DNA of 64,000 bases from Bacillus sp. NTK034 (GTDB taxonomy: Bacteria; Bacillota; Bacilli; Bacillales; Cytobacillaceae). The translations under genes were made by a program, and so were the position numbers. The stretch covers positions 124,001 through 188,000 of the forward strand of contig NZ_JAFKOJ010000004.1 of NCBI RefSeq assembly GCF_017303275.1. Direction: 5' to 3'. Position 1 is the first letter of the stretch; the number at the start of each line of letters is the position of its first letter. Under the pieces are notes generated by a model. That model had not been told where the DNA came from. It saw only the letters and a program-made list of their open reading frames with translations, and searched no databases. This document shows, piece by piece, positions 49,597-59,454 of the stretch.

Positions 49597-50856
49597 CTAG
49601 GAGACAGCTGTGCTGCTTCTTCTTTCAGCAGTCCAGCCTATTAACAAAACAATCAGCGATGACGCAAACCCAATAAGGATACTGTTCGGTCCTTCAATGA
49701 AAAATAAAAATGTCCAGCCGGATAAAGTCCCAATCAGCACTGCGGCAGGCATCAGCATGCCTTTTTCCTTCCTGCTCCATAAAATCTGCAGGATAACCGG
49801 CAGCGCGGCCGCAAAAAAGACTCCGGAAATAAAGAATAAATCCAGTAAAGATATCGAGAATAAGTGGGCCCAAAATGGAATGGCCGCCACAAACAAAATC
49901 AGAATCCCCCACATATGCTTATTCAGCTTGAGGTCATTCCGGTCATAAAGAACATACAGCGAATGAATCTGTGATAGAAAAGTTTCGAAGAAGATAACCA
50001 TTAAGATAAAAATGAGCAGAATCGTAATAGCGAAATGGTCGTATCTCAGGAAAATTTTTTCAAAGACGGAATAAAAGTTTTGAAATCCGCCTTTATAAAT
50101 GGCCGATAAAGCAATCATCGAAAATGAAAAGGGGATGGTGCTCCAGATAAGACCAGTCATACTTAGACCGAGCCGCAGCTTTTCTCTTTTGCTTTTTAAA
50201 AGCATATTCCACATTTTCAGATCCAGCAGCAGATGCCCGAGCATGGCGATGGTAAAAGCCGTCAGCAGCAAGGGCAGCATATCCCATTCCACATAAAGCA
50301 GATACGGATGGTACAGGCGGATGCCATCGTATACGACTTCAATCCCTTCCAGCATATAAGCATGGACAAGAATCATGATCATGATTAAAAAGAGAATGCC
50401 CACTTTTAGCATGCTGAACCGGGTAAACCATTTTAACCGGAAAAAGATCGCTGCCAGAAACCCGAATAAAAAGAATAAACTCATCCCGACAGGAACCGGG
50501 GTGCCCAGCGGGAAGACGAGGATCCCTGCGGCAAAGCCCATGACGGACATGCCGAAAAAAATGGCCAGCAGAATGCCCCGCTTCATCCACTTTAAGGCAG
50601 GCTCCGACAAACGGCTTGCCATAATTCCGAGAAAAGATGAAGACTCTGCTGCAGACCGTACCCTTGCGATAATTGGAATAAGGGCCAAAAAGGCAATGGC
50701 GCCGGCAGCTGAAAAGCTGACAGTCCCGATAAAGCCGTAACGCAAAAAAGCTTCAGGTGCTGTAAAAACGGCATTGCCTGATGTCCATCTTGAGATAATG
50801 GCAATGCTCAGCAGCCCGAAGCCATATTGAACTGATTTGGATAGGTTTGTATTCAT
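49597..50856 (-). CDS. Multi-spanning membrane transporter, substrate unknown
   Basis: A 419-residue protein with about 12 hydrophobic helices. The N-terminus (GFGLLSIAIISRWTSGNAVF) recalls sodium:solute symporters or other APC-fold transporters, but no family signature is firm. It is the third gene of an operon with a sensor kinase and an AraC-type regulator, sharing one base with the regulator's stop, so it is probably their target or co-sensor. Confidence 0.55.
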   Translation of the reverse strand: MNTNLSKSVQYGFGLLSIAIISRWTSGNAVFTAPEAFLRYGFIGTVSFSAAGAIAFLALIPIIARVRSAAESSSFLGIMASRLSEPALKWMKRGILLAIFFGMSVMGFAAGILVFPLGTPVPVGMSLFFLFGFLAAIFFRLKWFTRFSMLKVGILFLIMIMILVHAYMLEGIEVVYDGIRLYHPYLLYVEWDMLPLLLTAFTIAMLGHLLLDLKMWNMLLKSKREKLRLGLSMTGLIWSTIPFSFSMIALSAIYKGGFQNFYSVFEKIFLRYDHFAITILLIFILMVIFFETFLSQIHSLYVLYDRNDLKLNKHMWGILILFVAAIPFWAHLFSISLLDLFFISGVFFAAALPVILQILWSRKEKGMLMPAAVLIGTLSGWTFLFFIEGPNSILIGFASSLIVLLIGWTAERRSSTAVS

Positions 50857-51548
50857 CAGTGCTGCTCCCTGTATTGCTTTGGTGTAATGTTCTCTTTTTT
50901 CTTAAATTGGCTTGAAAAATAATGAAGACTGTTAAAGCCGGTTTTTTCAGCGATCTCTGAAATGCTGTAATGGGTGGTAGACAGAAGATGTTTAGCTTTT
51001 TCCAGCCTGTAAACGGTCAGGTAGTCAATAAGGGAAGTGCCAACTTCTTCGCTGAACCTGCGGCTTAAATAGGCTGGGCTTGCATGGACCCTGGCTGCAA
51101 TATCCTGAAGGCCAATCCGCTGTTCATAGGACTCATGAATTTGATTTAAAGCCTCGTTTACCATTTTGGAATATTCCTTTTTGAAAATGGGAGTGGAGAA
51201 CTTTTTCAGCGTTTCTTTTAATTCTTCTTCGATAATAGGCTTGGTCAGGTATTCGGAAACCCCCAGCTGAATGGACTTTTTGGCAAATTCAAAGTCCTGG
51301 TGGGCTGATAGAATGATGATTTGCAGATGGGGCTGGAGCTCTTTTAAATCTTTGACCAGTTCAAGCCCGGACTTGCCCGGCATCTCAATGTCCACAAAAG
51401 CCAGATGAAAGTAGTGTTCCTTGCTGATGGCAAGAGCCTGGCTGCTGTCATAGGCAAAGTGGAAATTCCATAAAGGAAATGCCGGCTTTAGAATATATTC
51501 AAGCTGTTCAATTACGATTGGTTCATCATCTATGCATAATACATTCAT
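50856..51548 (-). CDS. Two-component response regulator with AraC DNA-binding domain
   Basis: A 230-residue protein with a receiver domain (about 1-120; MNVLCIDDEPIV with acidic pair and phosphoacceptor Asp near 53 in LAFVDIEMPGKSG) and a C-terminal AraC double helix-turn-helix (AARVHASPAYLSRRFSEEVG; ISEIAEKTGFNSLHYFSSQFKK). This YesN-like type is common in carbohydrate and nutrient control. It overlaps the kinase gene by 4 bp. Confidence 0.9.
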   Translation of the reverse strand: MNVLCIDDEPIVIEQLEYILKPAFPLWNFHFAYDSSQALAISKEHYFHLAFVDIEMPGKSGLELVKDLKELQPHLQIIILSAHQDFEFAKKSIQLGVSEYLTKPIIEEELKETLKKFSTPIFKKEYSKMVNEALNQIHESYEQRIGLQDIAARVHASPAYLSRRFSEEVGTSLIDYLTVYRLEKAKHLLSTTHYSISEIAEKTGFNSLHYFSSQFKKKENITPKQYREQH

Positions 51549-52321
51549 GCCTGCTCCCCCTGCTGGAATTCGACTTTTGGGAGTGTTATTTTCACAGTAG
51601 CTCCGTTTTGTTCATTTTTATAGATGTCCAAATTTGCCTTTTGAAACAGGAGATCGAGCCGCGTTTTAACATTTGAAAGACCCTGCCCTTTTGTCATCAT
51701 GTCCTCGAATGAATGATCACCGATGCCAAGGCCGTTATCCTCGACATATAAAGTGATGTGGTCTTCGTGGCTTTCCGCTTTAATGGTGAGGGAAAGAGGT
51801 CCGGGTTTTTTCTCCAGTCCGTGCTTGAATGAGTTTTCCACAATCGTCTGAAGCAGGTAAGGAGGCACAAAGTGCTTCAATGCTTCTTCGTCTACATCCT
51901 CCGTAATGGTAAGGCGGTTATGAAACCGCAGCTCCTGTATTTTTAAATAATATCTGGTATACTCCCATTCTTTTTTTAACGGAATTAATTGCTCTTTTAT
52001 CTGGTACTTGAATTTTAAAAACAGGGACAAGGTTTCCAGTGCCTTGATCAGTGTTTCTATGCGGTTTAAGCGGGCGAGACCTAGCATCAGGTTAATGGTA
52101 TTGAATAAAAAATGGGGGTGAATCTGCTGATTCAGCTGCATATATTTGCTTTCCTGCAGCGTATTTTCCAGAACCACCTGCTGCTTTTCGAAGGAAAGAC
52201 TATCAATCTGTTTTTCAAAAGCCAGCACCATCATTAAGATAATGGCTCCGGCCATCGGCACAAATATGGAAAAAATCGCAAATAATGAAAAGGTCTCGTA
52301 TGTAATGAGCATGGTCTTCAC
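51545..52321 (-). CDS. LytS/YesM-type sensor histidine kinase
   Basis: A 258-residue kinase with one N-terminal membrane helix (about 10-34), a coiled linker, the His_kinase motif QQIHPHFLFNTINLML (about 64-79) and an ATPase domain (TIVENSFKHGLE, VEDNGLGI, GLSNVKTRLDLLF). There is almost no external part, so signals must reach it through the membrane, from inside the cell or via the transporter gene in the operon. Confidence 0.88.
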   Translation of the reverse strand: MKTMLITYETFSLFAIFSIFVPMAGAIILMMVLAFEKQIDSLSFEKQQVVLENTLQESKYMQLNQQIHPHFLFNTINLMLGLARLNRIETLIKALETLSLFLKFKYQIKEQLIPLKKEWEYTRYYLKIQELRFHNRLTITEDVDEEALKHFVPPYLLQTIVENSFKHGLEKKPGPLSLTIKAESHEDHITLYVEDNGLGIGDHSFEDMMTKGQGLSNVKTRLDLLFQKANLDIYKNEQNGATVKITLPKVEFQQGEQA

Positions 52322-52431
52322 GCCTTAAAAGAATTTATAATAGTATAACATGTCAGATAACTGGTTAGTAAGTTAATTCGGGAAACGTAATAAAATGGAA
52401 TTTTAGTTGAATGAAAGAATCCTTGTAAAGC

Positions 52432-52460
52432 AAAAAAAGAGCGAAGCCATAAGGCATCGC
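52432..52460 (-). terminator. Terminator of the peptide ABC operon
   Basis: GCGAAGCC (52441-52448) pairs with GGCATCGC (52453-52460), with one mismatch. On the minus strand a run of seven T follows (plus A run 52432-52438). Confidence 0.82.
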
Positions 52461-52517
52461 CCAAAAGGGGGTTATTCCATAATATGAGATCAGCACTGTG
52501 GCTGGAACTCCTGTTAT

Positions 52518-53513
52518 TTAAGAAATTGCCTCCGCATAATGGCAGGCGGCCTGATGTCCTTCTCCCAGACTCTTAAGCTCCGGATCGGACTGCCTGCACA
52601 AGTCGGTAGCCAGCGGACATCTTGTATGGAACCGGCAGCCGGCAGGAGGATCGATAGGGGACGGGACATCGCCCTTCAGGATGATACGTTCCTTTTTCTT
52701 TTTCCGGTTTGGCTCCGGAATGGCTGACAGCAGCGCCTGTGTATAGGGATGGCGCGGGTTGTCGAATAAGCTCTTTTTCTCTGCAATTTCAACTACTTTT
52801 CCCAGGTACATAACGATAATTCGGTCAGAGATATGGCGCACAACCCCAAGGTCATGAGAGATAAATAGATACGTTAAGCCATATTCCTTCTGCAGCTTTT
52901 TTAATAGATTCAGTACCTGTGCCTGAACGGAAACATCAAGTGCGGATACAGCCTCGTCACAGATGATCAGCTTCGGCTCCACCGCCAATGCGCGGGCAAT
53001 CCCGATCCGCTGGCGCTGACCGCCGCTGAATTCGTGCGGATAGCGGTCAATATGCTCTTCCTTTAATCCGACCTGTTCTAAAAGTTCAATTGCCCGGCCC
53101 CTCCGATTCGCTTTCGGAACAACATTCAGGATCCCCATTGCTTCCTCAAGCGTCTGGCCAATCGATCTTCTTGGGTTGAGAGATGCGAACGGATCCTGGA
53201 AAATGACCTGCAAGTCTTTGCGGATCGAACGCATCTCCCGTTTTGATTTAGACAGTAAATTCGTTCCCTGAAAGATAACCTCCCCGCCAGTCGGCTCATC
53301 AAGTCGCAAAATCGCGCGTCCTGTCGTCGACTTTCCGCATCCGGATTCACCAACAATGCTGACGGTCTCCCCTTCATAAATCGTAAAGTTCACGCCATCA
53401 ACCGCTTTTACATGATTGACGGTGCGGCCAAAAACGCCGCCTTTAATCGGGAAGTACTGCTGCAGATCCTTAACTTGAAGGATTTCCTTTTCTTTAGTTA
53501 GCGTGGCTGACAT
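52518..53513 (-). CDS. Peptide ABC transporter ATP-binding protein (DppF/OppF)
   Basis: A 331-residue ATPase of a dipeptide/oligopeptide importer. Walker [10 protein letters not shown], signature FSGGQRQR, Walker [13 protein letters not shown] and the C-terminal oligopeptide domain with the Cys pattern [15 protein letters not shown] (iron-sulphur or structural Cys of this family). The ATG at 53513 follows AAAGGAGG and overlaps the previous gene by 20 bp. It is the last gene of the operon DppCBDF. Confidence 0.92.
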   Translation of the reverse strand: MSATLTKEKEILQVKDLQQYFPIKGGVFGRTVNHVKAVDGVNFTIYEGETVSIVGESGCGKSTTGRAILRLDEPTGGEVIFQGTNLLSKSKREMRSIRKDLQVIFQDPFASLNPRRSIGQTLEEAMGILNVVPKANRRGRAIELLEQVGLKEEHIDRYPHEFSGGQRQRIGIARALAVEPKLIICDEAVSALDVSVQAQVLNLLKKLQKEYGLTYLFISHDLGVVRHISDRIIVMYLGKVVEIAEKKSLFDNPRHPYTQALLSAIPEPNRKKKKERIILKGDVPSPIDPPAGCRFHTRCPLATDLCRQSDPELKSLGEGHQAACHYAEAIS

Positions 53514-54531
53514 CTGCTGCAACCTCCTTTGCTGCCGGCCCGTTCCATCTTTCCGAGTACATCCAGCAGCGGACTTTATCATCGTTATCAATCAATAAAT
53601 CCGGTTCTTCCGTTCTGCACAAATCAGTGGCAAACGGGCATCTTGGTGCAAAGCTGCATCCTGGAGGAAGATTGTCCGGGCTTGGAACCGTACCAGGGAT
53701 AGCCTCCAGTTCCTCCACGTCCCTGTCCACAGCCGGAATGCTTCTCAGCAAGCCCTGTGTGTATGGGTGCTTTGGATTTTCAAAAAGGGAATCTACATCC
53801 GTATGCTCGACAATTTTTCCGCAATACATAACGGCGACACGGTCACAGGTTTCTGAAACCACACCCATATCATGCGTGATTATGATGACAGCCGTTCCAA
53901 GCTGCTCCTGCAGGTTCTTTAAAAGATCTAATATCTGCGCCTGAATCGTTACATCAAGAGCCGTAGTCGGCTCATCAGCAATCAGCAGCTCCGGCTTGCA
54001 CGCCAATGCCATTGCAATCATGACACGCTGGCGCATGCCGCCGCTTAATTCATGGGGCTCCTGTTTGGCTCTTTTTTCAGGGGATGGAATTCCGACTAAA
54101 CGCAGCATTTCAACCGCCTTCTGCCAGGCTTCTTTTTTCGGCAGCTTTTGATGTATCCTGAAAGCTTCTGCAATCTGTTCACCGACAGAATACACAGGAT
54201 TGAGTGAAGTCATCGGTTCCTGGAAGATCATCGAAATCTTATTTCCGCGCATTTGCCGCATGCCTTCCTCTGTTTCAGATAGCAGGTTTTTACCTTTAAA
54301 ATTGATTTCACCGTCCACGATCTTTCCCGGAGGCTCTGCAATCAGCCGCATGATGGAGAGAGAGGTGATGCTCTTTCCGCTCCCTGACTCTCCGACAATG
54401 CCGAGCGTTTCTCCTCTTTTTACATCAAAGTCTACGCCGTCGACTGCTTTAATGACTTTTTTGCCGGAGAAGAAATGAGTTTTTAAGTTTTTCACTTCCA
54501 GTATCGTTTCTTTATGTTCAGTTCCCATCAT
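53494..54531 (-). CDS. Peptide ABC transporter ATP-binding protein (DppD/OppD)
   Basis: A 345-residue partner ATPase. Walker A GESGSGKS, signature LSGGMRQR, Walker [13 protein letters not shown], and [15 protein letters not shown] in the C-terminal domain. GAGAGGAG precedes two adjacent ATG codons (54531 and 54528); either could start it. With the DppF-like protein it powers peptide uptake. Confidence 0.92.
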   Translation of the reverse strand: MMGTEHKETILEVKNLKTHFFSGKKVIKAVDGVDFDVKRGETLGIVGESGSGKSITSLSIMRLIAEPPGKIVDGEINFKGKNLLSETEEGMRQMRGNKISMIFQEPMTSLNPVYSVGEQIAEAFRIHQKLPKKEAWQKAVEMLRLVGIPSPEKRAKQEPHELSGGMRQRVMIAMALACKPELLIADEPTTALDVTIQAQILDLLKNLQEQLGTAVIIITHDMGVVSETCDRVAVMYCGKIVEHTDVDSLFENPKHPYTQGLLRSIPAVDRDVEELEAIPGTVPSPDNLPPGCSFAPRCPFATDLCRTEEPDLLIDNDDKVRCWMYSERWNGPAAKEVAADVSHAN

Positions 54532-54557
54532 TCTGCTCCTCTCAATCGGGAATGGTT

Positions 54558-55478
54558 TTAGTTCAGTTCAACACGTTTATTCAGGAATCGGTAGGACAGG
54601 TCAACAAGCAGGTTGACGATGACAAACAATACCGATACGAATAAAATCGATCCCTGCACAAGCGGCAGGTCACGCATCCGGATGGCATCAATAATTAATC
54701 GGCCGACTCCATTGATGGCAAAGACGGATTCTGTTAAAACTGTTCCGCCGAGAAGGGCGCCAAACTGCAGGCCGACTACAGTAATAACCGGGATCAGTGC
54801 ATTTTTTAACGCGTGCTTGTAAATGATTAGACGCTGACGTACACCCTTTGCCTTGGCAGTGCGGATATAGTCCTGACGGATGACTTCCAGCATGCTCGCA
54901 CGTGTCATCCTGGCCACAATGGCTGCGCCGCCTGTTCCGAGTGTAATGGCCGGAAGGATGACATGGCTGAAGGTCCCCCAGCCGGCAACCGGAAACCATT
55001 GAAGTCCGACCGAAAAATAGATGATCAGCATCAGGCCGAGCCAGAAGTTCGGCAAGGATACGCCAAGAAGGGCAACCATCATTAAACCAACATCTGTAAA
55101 GCTGTTTTGCTTCGTTGCTGCAATGATTCCGAACAGTACACCCAAAACAATCGTAATCACAATGCTCCAGAATGCCAATTCAAGTGTGATTGGCAAACGG
55201 ACGAGGATTTCGTCCAGAACAGGACGGCTTGTCCGTATGGATTCGCCAAAATCTCCTTTTACAACATCCCCAACATAACTCAGATATTGAACGGCAAGAG
55301 GCTGATCTAATCCGAGGTCATGGCGGATCGCTTCCACCTGCTCATCGGTTGCCCCTTCACCTGCCACTAGAACGGCGGGGTCACCGGGAACCATTTGCAT
55401 GATGAGAAAAACCATAAGGGTAACGCCCAGCAGAACCGGGATCATTTGAACAAGCCTGCGCATCAGAAAGATAAACAT
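54558..55478 (-). CDS. Peptide ABC transporter permease (DppB)
   Basis: A 306-residue inner-membrane permease with six helices. N-terminal [20 protein letters not shown] and the [13 protein letters not shown] pattern are typical of DppB/OppB, and the ATPase-contact motif [20 protein letters not shown] is present. It lies 12 bp after the DppC-like gene. Confidence 0.92.
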   Translation of the reverse strand: MFIFLMRRLVQMIPVLLGVTLMVFLIMQMVPGDPAVLVAGEGATDEQVEAIRHDLGLDQPLAVQYLSYVGDVVKGDFGESIRTSRPVLDEILVRLPITLELAFWSIVITIVLGVLFGIIAATKQNSFTDVGLMMVALLGVSLPNFWLGLMLIIYFSVGLQWFPVAGWGTFSHVILPAITLGTGGAAIVARMTRASMLEVIRQDYIRTAKAKGVRQRLIIYKHALKNALIPVITVVGLQFGALLGGTVLTESVFAINGVGRLIIDAIRMRDLPLVQGSILFVSVLFVIVNLLVDLSYRFLNKRVELN

Positions 55479-55490
55479 GTGAGAACCTCC

Positions 55491-56390
55491 TTAATTTTTC
55501 ATTCGCGGATCCAGTGCATCACGGAGTCCGTCTCCGAATAAGTTAAAGCCCAGAACGATCAGGGCAATGGCGATGCCCGGGAATAACGCGATGTGCGGCG
55601 CAGTGAACAGAAAATCACGGCCATCGCTCAGCATCGCACCCCATTCAGGTGTTGGCGGCTGTGCCCCCATTCCAAGGAAGGAAAGGCCTGCTACTGAAAG
55701 AATCGATGTCGCCAAGCGCAATGTTCCCTGTACGATAATTGGACTCATAATATTAGGCAGGATATGAACAAAAATAATTTTCAGGTCGCTTGCCCCTAAA
55801 ACACGGATTGCATCGATATATTCCATTTTCTTAACGCTTAAAGTCGAGCCGCGGACAATACGGGCAAAAGTAGGGATCGAAAAAACACCGACAGCGATCA
55901 TAACGTTTATAAGACTTGGCCCCAGTGCGCTGACAATGGCAAGTGCAAGCAGCAGTCCAGGAAATGCAAGCAGCACGTCAATGAAACGCATGATAATCGT
56001 ATCCACCCAGCCTCCGTAGTAGCCGGAGATAATCCCCAGAACAATTCCAAATAATGCTCCGATGAAGACTGATACAAAGCCAACTGCCAGGGAAAGCTGT
56101 GAGCCGTATAAAATACGGCTGAAAATATCCCGGCCTTTATCATCAGTTCCCATAATATGGTCAGCTGATGGAGGCTGCAGTTTGTTCACAAGGTCAATTT
56201 CGTATGGATCATAAGGCGAGATAAGCGGTGCAAGGACAGCGAGAATAATATAAATAAAAACAATGCTGCCGCCTACCAGCGACATTTTATTTTTGATAAG
56301 AGCTTTTGCCAGATCGGCTCCCTTGGCCTTCCTTTTGGAAACTGGCACAGGAGCTTTGGCTGTTTCTTGAGGATTTGCAATTGTGCTCAT
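55491..56390 (-). CDS. Peptide ABC transporter permease (DppC)
   Basis: A 299-residue permease with an extended N-terminus (about 30 polar residues), six helices and the EAA-type loop (ARIVRGSTLSVKKMEYIDAI) that contacts the ATPases. The ATG at 56390 follows GGGGAGGAAC; an upstream in-frame ATG lacks a ribosome site. It is the first gene of the minus-strand operon, divergent from the peptidase gene. Confidence 0.9.
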   Translation of the reverse strand: MSTIANPQETAKAPVPVSKRKAKGADLAKALIKNKMSLVGGSIVFIYIILAVLAPLISPYDPYEIDLVNKLQPPSADHIMGTDDKGRDIFSRILYGSQLSLAVGFVSVFIGALFGIVLGIISGYYGGWVDTIIMRFIDVLLAFPGLLLALAIVSALGPSLINVMIAVGVFSIPTFARIVRGSTLSVKKMEYIDAIRVLGASDLKIIFVHILPNIMSPIIVQGTLRLATSILSVAGLSFLGMGAQPPTPEWGAMLSDGRDFLFTAPHIALFPGIAIALIVLGFNLFGDGLRDALDPRMKN

Positions 56391-56646
56391 GTTTAGGTTC
56401 CTCCCCATGTGTCTTATTGGTTGAGAACTAATTTATCAAAATTATTAACTATTTTGTCTGAATTTTAAGATAAAGTAAAAAATTCGCAAAAACATGACAA
56501 AAAAACGAAAACATTGGCAAAAAATTTTTCCTATAATGAACACAACCTTTTCAATTGGGATGCAGAGCAAATGCCCGTCTCGGTTGAAATTCACACAGCA
56601 CAGCAGAGATTTACATATTCTTTACATATTAATAGGGGGTGAAGGG

Positions 56647-57723
56647 ATGAAACAAAGAGTTGAGAAGCTTAGAAAGAAAATGTCGGAAAATGGGTGGAAA
56701 GGGGTTTTTATTTACTCACCTGAAAACAGATACTATTTTTCCGGATACAAGGGGTCAGCAGGTGCTCTTTTAATAGAAGAGGATTCACAGAAGCTGTTTA
56801 CAGATTTCCGATATGTGGACCAGGCGAAAGATCAGGCATCCGATTTCGAGGTGATCCAGCATCAGCAAAACCTGATTGAAATGGTTTGTGATTCTTTTTC
56901 TTCTACTATTAAGAATGGAACACTCGCCCTTGAACTTGGAGATGTTCCGGCATCTGTCTACTTGGAAATTCAAACAAGGCTTCCGGAAGCTGAGCTGGTG
57001 GATGTTACGTCCGCAACAAATGAAATCCGCATGATTAAAGATGAGGAAGAAATCGAAAACATGCGAAAAGGGATCGAGATTTGCGATCAGGCTTTCACAC
57101 ACATTTTGGATTTCATCCGTCCAGGCATAACCGAAAAGGATATCGGACTGGAACTTGAAATTTTTATGAAAAGACAGGGTGCCGAACGCATTAAGCCCAA
57201 TCATGTGATTGCTTCAGGTCCGCGTTCCTGTCTTCCTCATGGACAGGCTACTGACCGGGTAATTGAGGTCGGGGATTTTGTCAAAATGGATTACGGTGCG
57301 ATCGTAAACGGTTATTTCTCTGATTTTACAAGGACAGTTGTCGTTGGAGAGCCGTCTGAAAAGCAGGTGGAGATCTATAATATCGTCCGCCGGGCGCAGG
57401 AGGAATCCCTGAAGGCGATCGGACCTGGAAGAACGTGCAGAGAACTTGATGAAATCGGACGCGGCATTATCCGTGAAGCAGGCTATGGCGACAACTTTGG
57501 ACACAGCCTGGGACATTCGCTGGGACTGGCCATCCATGAACAGCCTGCGATGAGAGCGACAGATGAGACCGTTCTTCAGGAAGGGATGGTTATCACTGTT
57601 GAGCCGGGGATTTATATTCCTGGGTTTGGCGGAGTCAGAATAGAGGATCTGGTTGTCATTACAAACGATGGCCATGTGAATTTCACCAAATCAACAAAGG
57701 ATTTGCAAGTGATATCCTATTAA
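56647..57723 (+). CDS. M24 family Xaa-Pro peptidase
   Basis: A 358-residue M24B metallopeptidase similar to Xaa-Pro dipeptidase/aminopeptidase. The pita-bread catalytic domain (about 130-355) has ligands in KMDYGAIVNGYFSDFTRT (Asp pair), the HSLGHSLGLAIHE His, VEPGIYI Glu and IEDLVVI Glu. ATG 56647 follows GGGGGTGAAGGG. It is 16 bp before the binding-protein gene, so imported peptides are probably cleaved by it. It diverges from the dpp permease operon. Confidence 0.9.
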   Translation: MKQRVEKLRKKMSENGWKGVFIYSPENRYYFSGYKGSAGALLIEEDSQKLFTDFRYVDQAKDQASDFEVIQHQQNLIEMVCDSFSSTIKNGTLALELGDVPASVYLEIQTRLPEAELVDVTSATNEIRMIKDEEEIENMRKGIEICDQAFTHILDFIRPGITEKDIGLELEIFMKRQGAERIKPNHVIASGPRSCLPHGQATDRVIEVGDFVKMDYGAIVNGYFSDFTRTVVVGEPSEKQVEIYNIVRRAQEESLKAIGPGRTCRELDEIGRGIIREAGYGDNFGHSLGHSLGLAIHEQPAMRATDETVLQEGMVITVEPGIYIPGFGGVRIEDLVVITNDGHVNFTKSTKDLQVISY

Positions 57724-57739
57724 ACAGGGGGTAAAGAGG

Positions 57740-59293
57740 ATGAAAATGAAAAGTTTTTGGCTGGGATTAGCCGCTGTAATTTTATTATTAGCCGGATGCT
57801 CCGGCGGCAGTGATCCGGGAAGCCTTGAATCTGCCAGCGGTGATTCCAATGCTTCAAATAAAGACCTGGTTATTGCTGTACTATCAGATGCGACTAAATT
57901 GGATCCGCATCTGGGCACAGATATTCCATCTGCGAATGTGTATCACGGTAAAATTTACGAAGGTCTTGTACAGCAGGATGAAAATATGGAAATCCAGCCT
58001 GCTCTTGCTACTGAATGGAAGCAGCTTGACGACCTGACATGGGAATTCAAGCTTCGTGAAGGAGTAAAATTCCATGACGGCACTGATTTTACAGCAGAAG
58101 CTGTTCAGAAAACAATTGAACGGGTACTGGCAGAAGAAACAGCTTCACCGCGTTCGAATCTTTTTGAAATGATTAATGAGGTAAAAGTAGTCGACGATCA
58201 CACCGTTCAATTGATTACAGATTATCCATATGCTCCACTATTGGCGAACCTTGCCCACTATGCAGCCGGCATCCTAAGCCCGACTGCCATTGAGTCAGGA
58301 GACAATCTCGGTCAAAACCCGGTTGGTACTGGCCCTTACAAGCTTGGCGAGTGGAAGCCTGGACAGGAAATCAAATTGACTGCGTTCGAAGATTACTGGG
58401 GCGACAAGCCTTCAATGGAAACAGTCACATATAAAGTAGTTCCTGAAGATTCTACCCGTATTGCCATGGTTGAAACAGGGGAAGCGCATATCGCAGAGCC
58501 TGTGCCTGTCACAGAAGTAGAGCGCATTGAAAACAGCGACAGCATGGAGCTTGTACGCAGTGAAGCGCTAGGTGTAGACTACATCGGCTTTAACGTTGAA
58601 AAAGAACCATTCAATAATGTTAAAGTGCGCCAGGCTATCAGCTATGCAATTGATACAGAAGCCATTGTAAAAGGCGTTTATAACAATGTTGGTACAGTTG
58701 CAACAGCTCCGATGGGACCTGCAATCTGGGGCCATAACCCGGATCTTGAAGGCTACAAATATGACCTTGAAAAAGCGAAGCAGCTATTAGCGGAAGCCGG
58801 TTACCCGGACGGCTTTAAAACAACCATCTGGACAAATGATAATAAAGCACGCATGGACGTGGCTGAGGTTGTTCAGTCTCAATTAAAGGGCATTGGCATT
58901 GAAGTTGAAACAAAAGTAGTGGAGTGGGGCGCATACCTTGAAGGTACAGCAAAAGGCGACCACGATATGTTTATCCTTGGGTGGTCCAACATGACCGGGG
59001 ATGCGGATTACAACCAGTACTTCCTGTTCCACAGTGATGCACGAGGAAACCCTGGTAACCGTTCTTTTTACAGCAATCCGAAAGTGGATGAGCTGATCGA
59101 CAAAGGACGCCAGGAAACGGATGAGCAAAAACGTCTTGAAATCTATGCCGAAGCTCAAAAAATTGAGATGGAAGAAGCGCCAATTGTCTTCCTTCGCAAT
59201 GATGAAGACCTTGCAGTCATCGGCAGCGATGTCAAAGGCTTCTGGATGCATCCATCAGGATTGTACATGCTTGAAAAGGTTACGGTTGAATAA
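57740..59293 (+). CDS. Peptide/glutathione-type substrate-binding lipoprotein (DppE-like)
   Basis: A 517-residue family 5 extracellular solute-binding lipoprotein. Lipobox LLAGC at residue 20 is followed by a Gly/Ser linker, then DLVIAVLSDATKLDPHLG and GLVQQDENMEIQPALATEW. It is the binding partner of the divergent permeases and ATPases. A glutathione or gamma-glutamyl preference is a guess from the neighbouring gamma-glutamyltransferase. Confidence 0.9.
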   Translation: MKMKSFWLGLAAVILLLAGCSGGSDPGSLESASGDSNASNKDLVIAVLSDATKLDPHLGTDIPSANVYHGKIYEGLVQQDENMEIQPALATEWKQLDDLTWEFKLREGVKFHDGTDFTAEAVQKTIERVLAEETASPRSNLFEMINEVKVVDDHTVQLITDYPYAPLLANLAHYAAGILSPTAIESGDNLGQNPVGTGPYKLGEWKPGQEIKLTAFEDYWGDKPSMETVTYKVVPEDSTRIAMVETGEAHIAEPVPVTEVERIENSDSMELVRSEALGVDYIGFNVEKEPFNNVKVRQAISYAIDTEAIVKGVYNNVGTVATAPMGPAIWGHNPDLEGYKYDLEKAKQLLAEAGYPDGFKTTIWTNDNKARMDVAEVVQSQLKGIGIEVETKVVEWGAYLEGTAKGDHDMFILGWSNMTGDADYNQYFLFHSDARGNPGNRSFYSNPKVDELIDKGRQETDEQKRLEIYAEAQKIEMEEAPIVFLRNDEDLAVIGSDVKGFWMHPSGLYMLEKVTVE

Positions 59294-59304
59294 GAATGTG
59301 AACA

Positions 59305-59343
59305 CAAAAAAAGGAGCTGTAGCCATTTGGGTACGGCTCCTTT
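59305..59343. terminator. Terminator after the binding-protein gene
   Basis: AAAGGAGC (59310-59317) pairs with GCTCCTTT (59336-59343), with inner GTA/TAC and CC/GG pairs. The T tract is short on the plus strand. Confidence 0.65.
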
Positions 59344-59405
59344 CATCGAAGATACTTCACGATCCGAAATTTTTATTGAATTAAAACATTAATAGTCTAA
59401 TAATT

Positions 59406-59414
59406 TGCTATAAT
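59406..59414 (+). promoter_or_regulatory. Extended -10 promoter of the gamma-glutamyltransferase gene
   Basis: TTGCTATAAT contains the extended -10 TGCTATAAT (59406-59414), 41 bp before the start codon. No good -35 was found. Confidence 0.45.
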
Positions 59415-59454
59415 CAGAACTATAGAAGCGTAAATAATATTAGAGGTGAACTCC

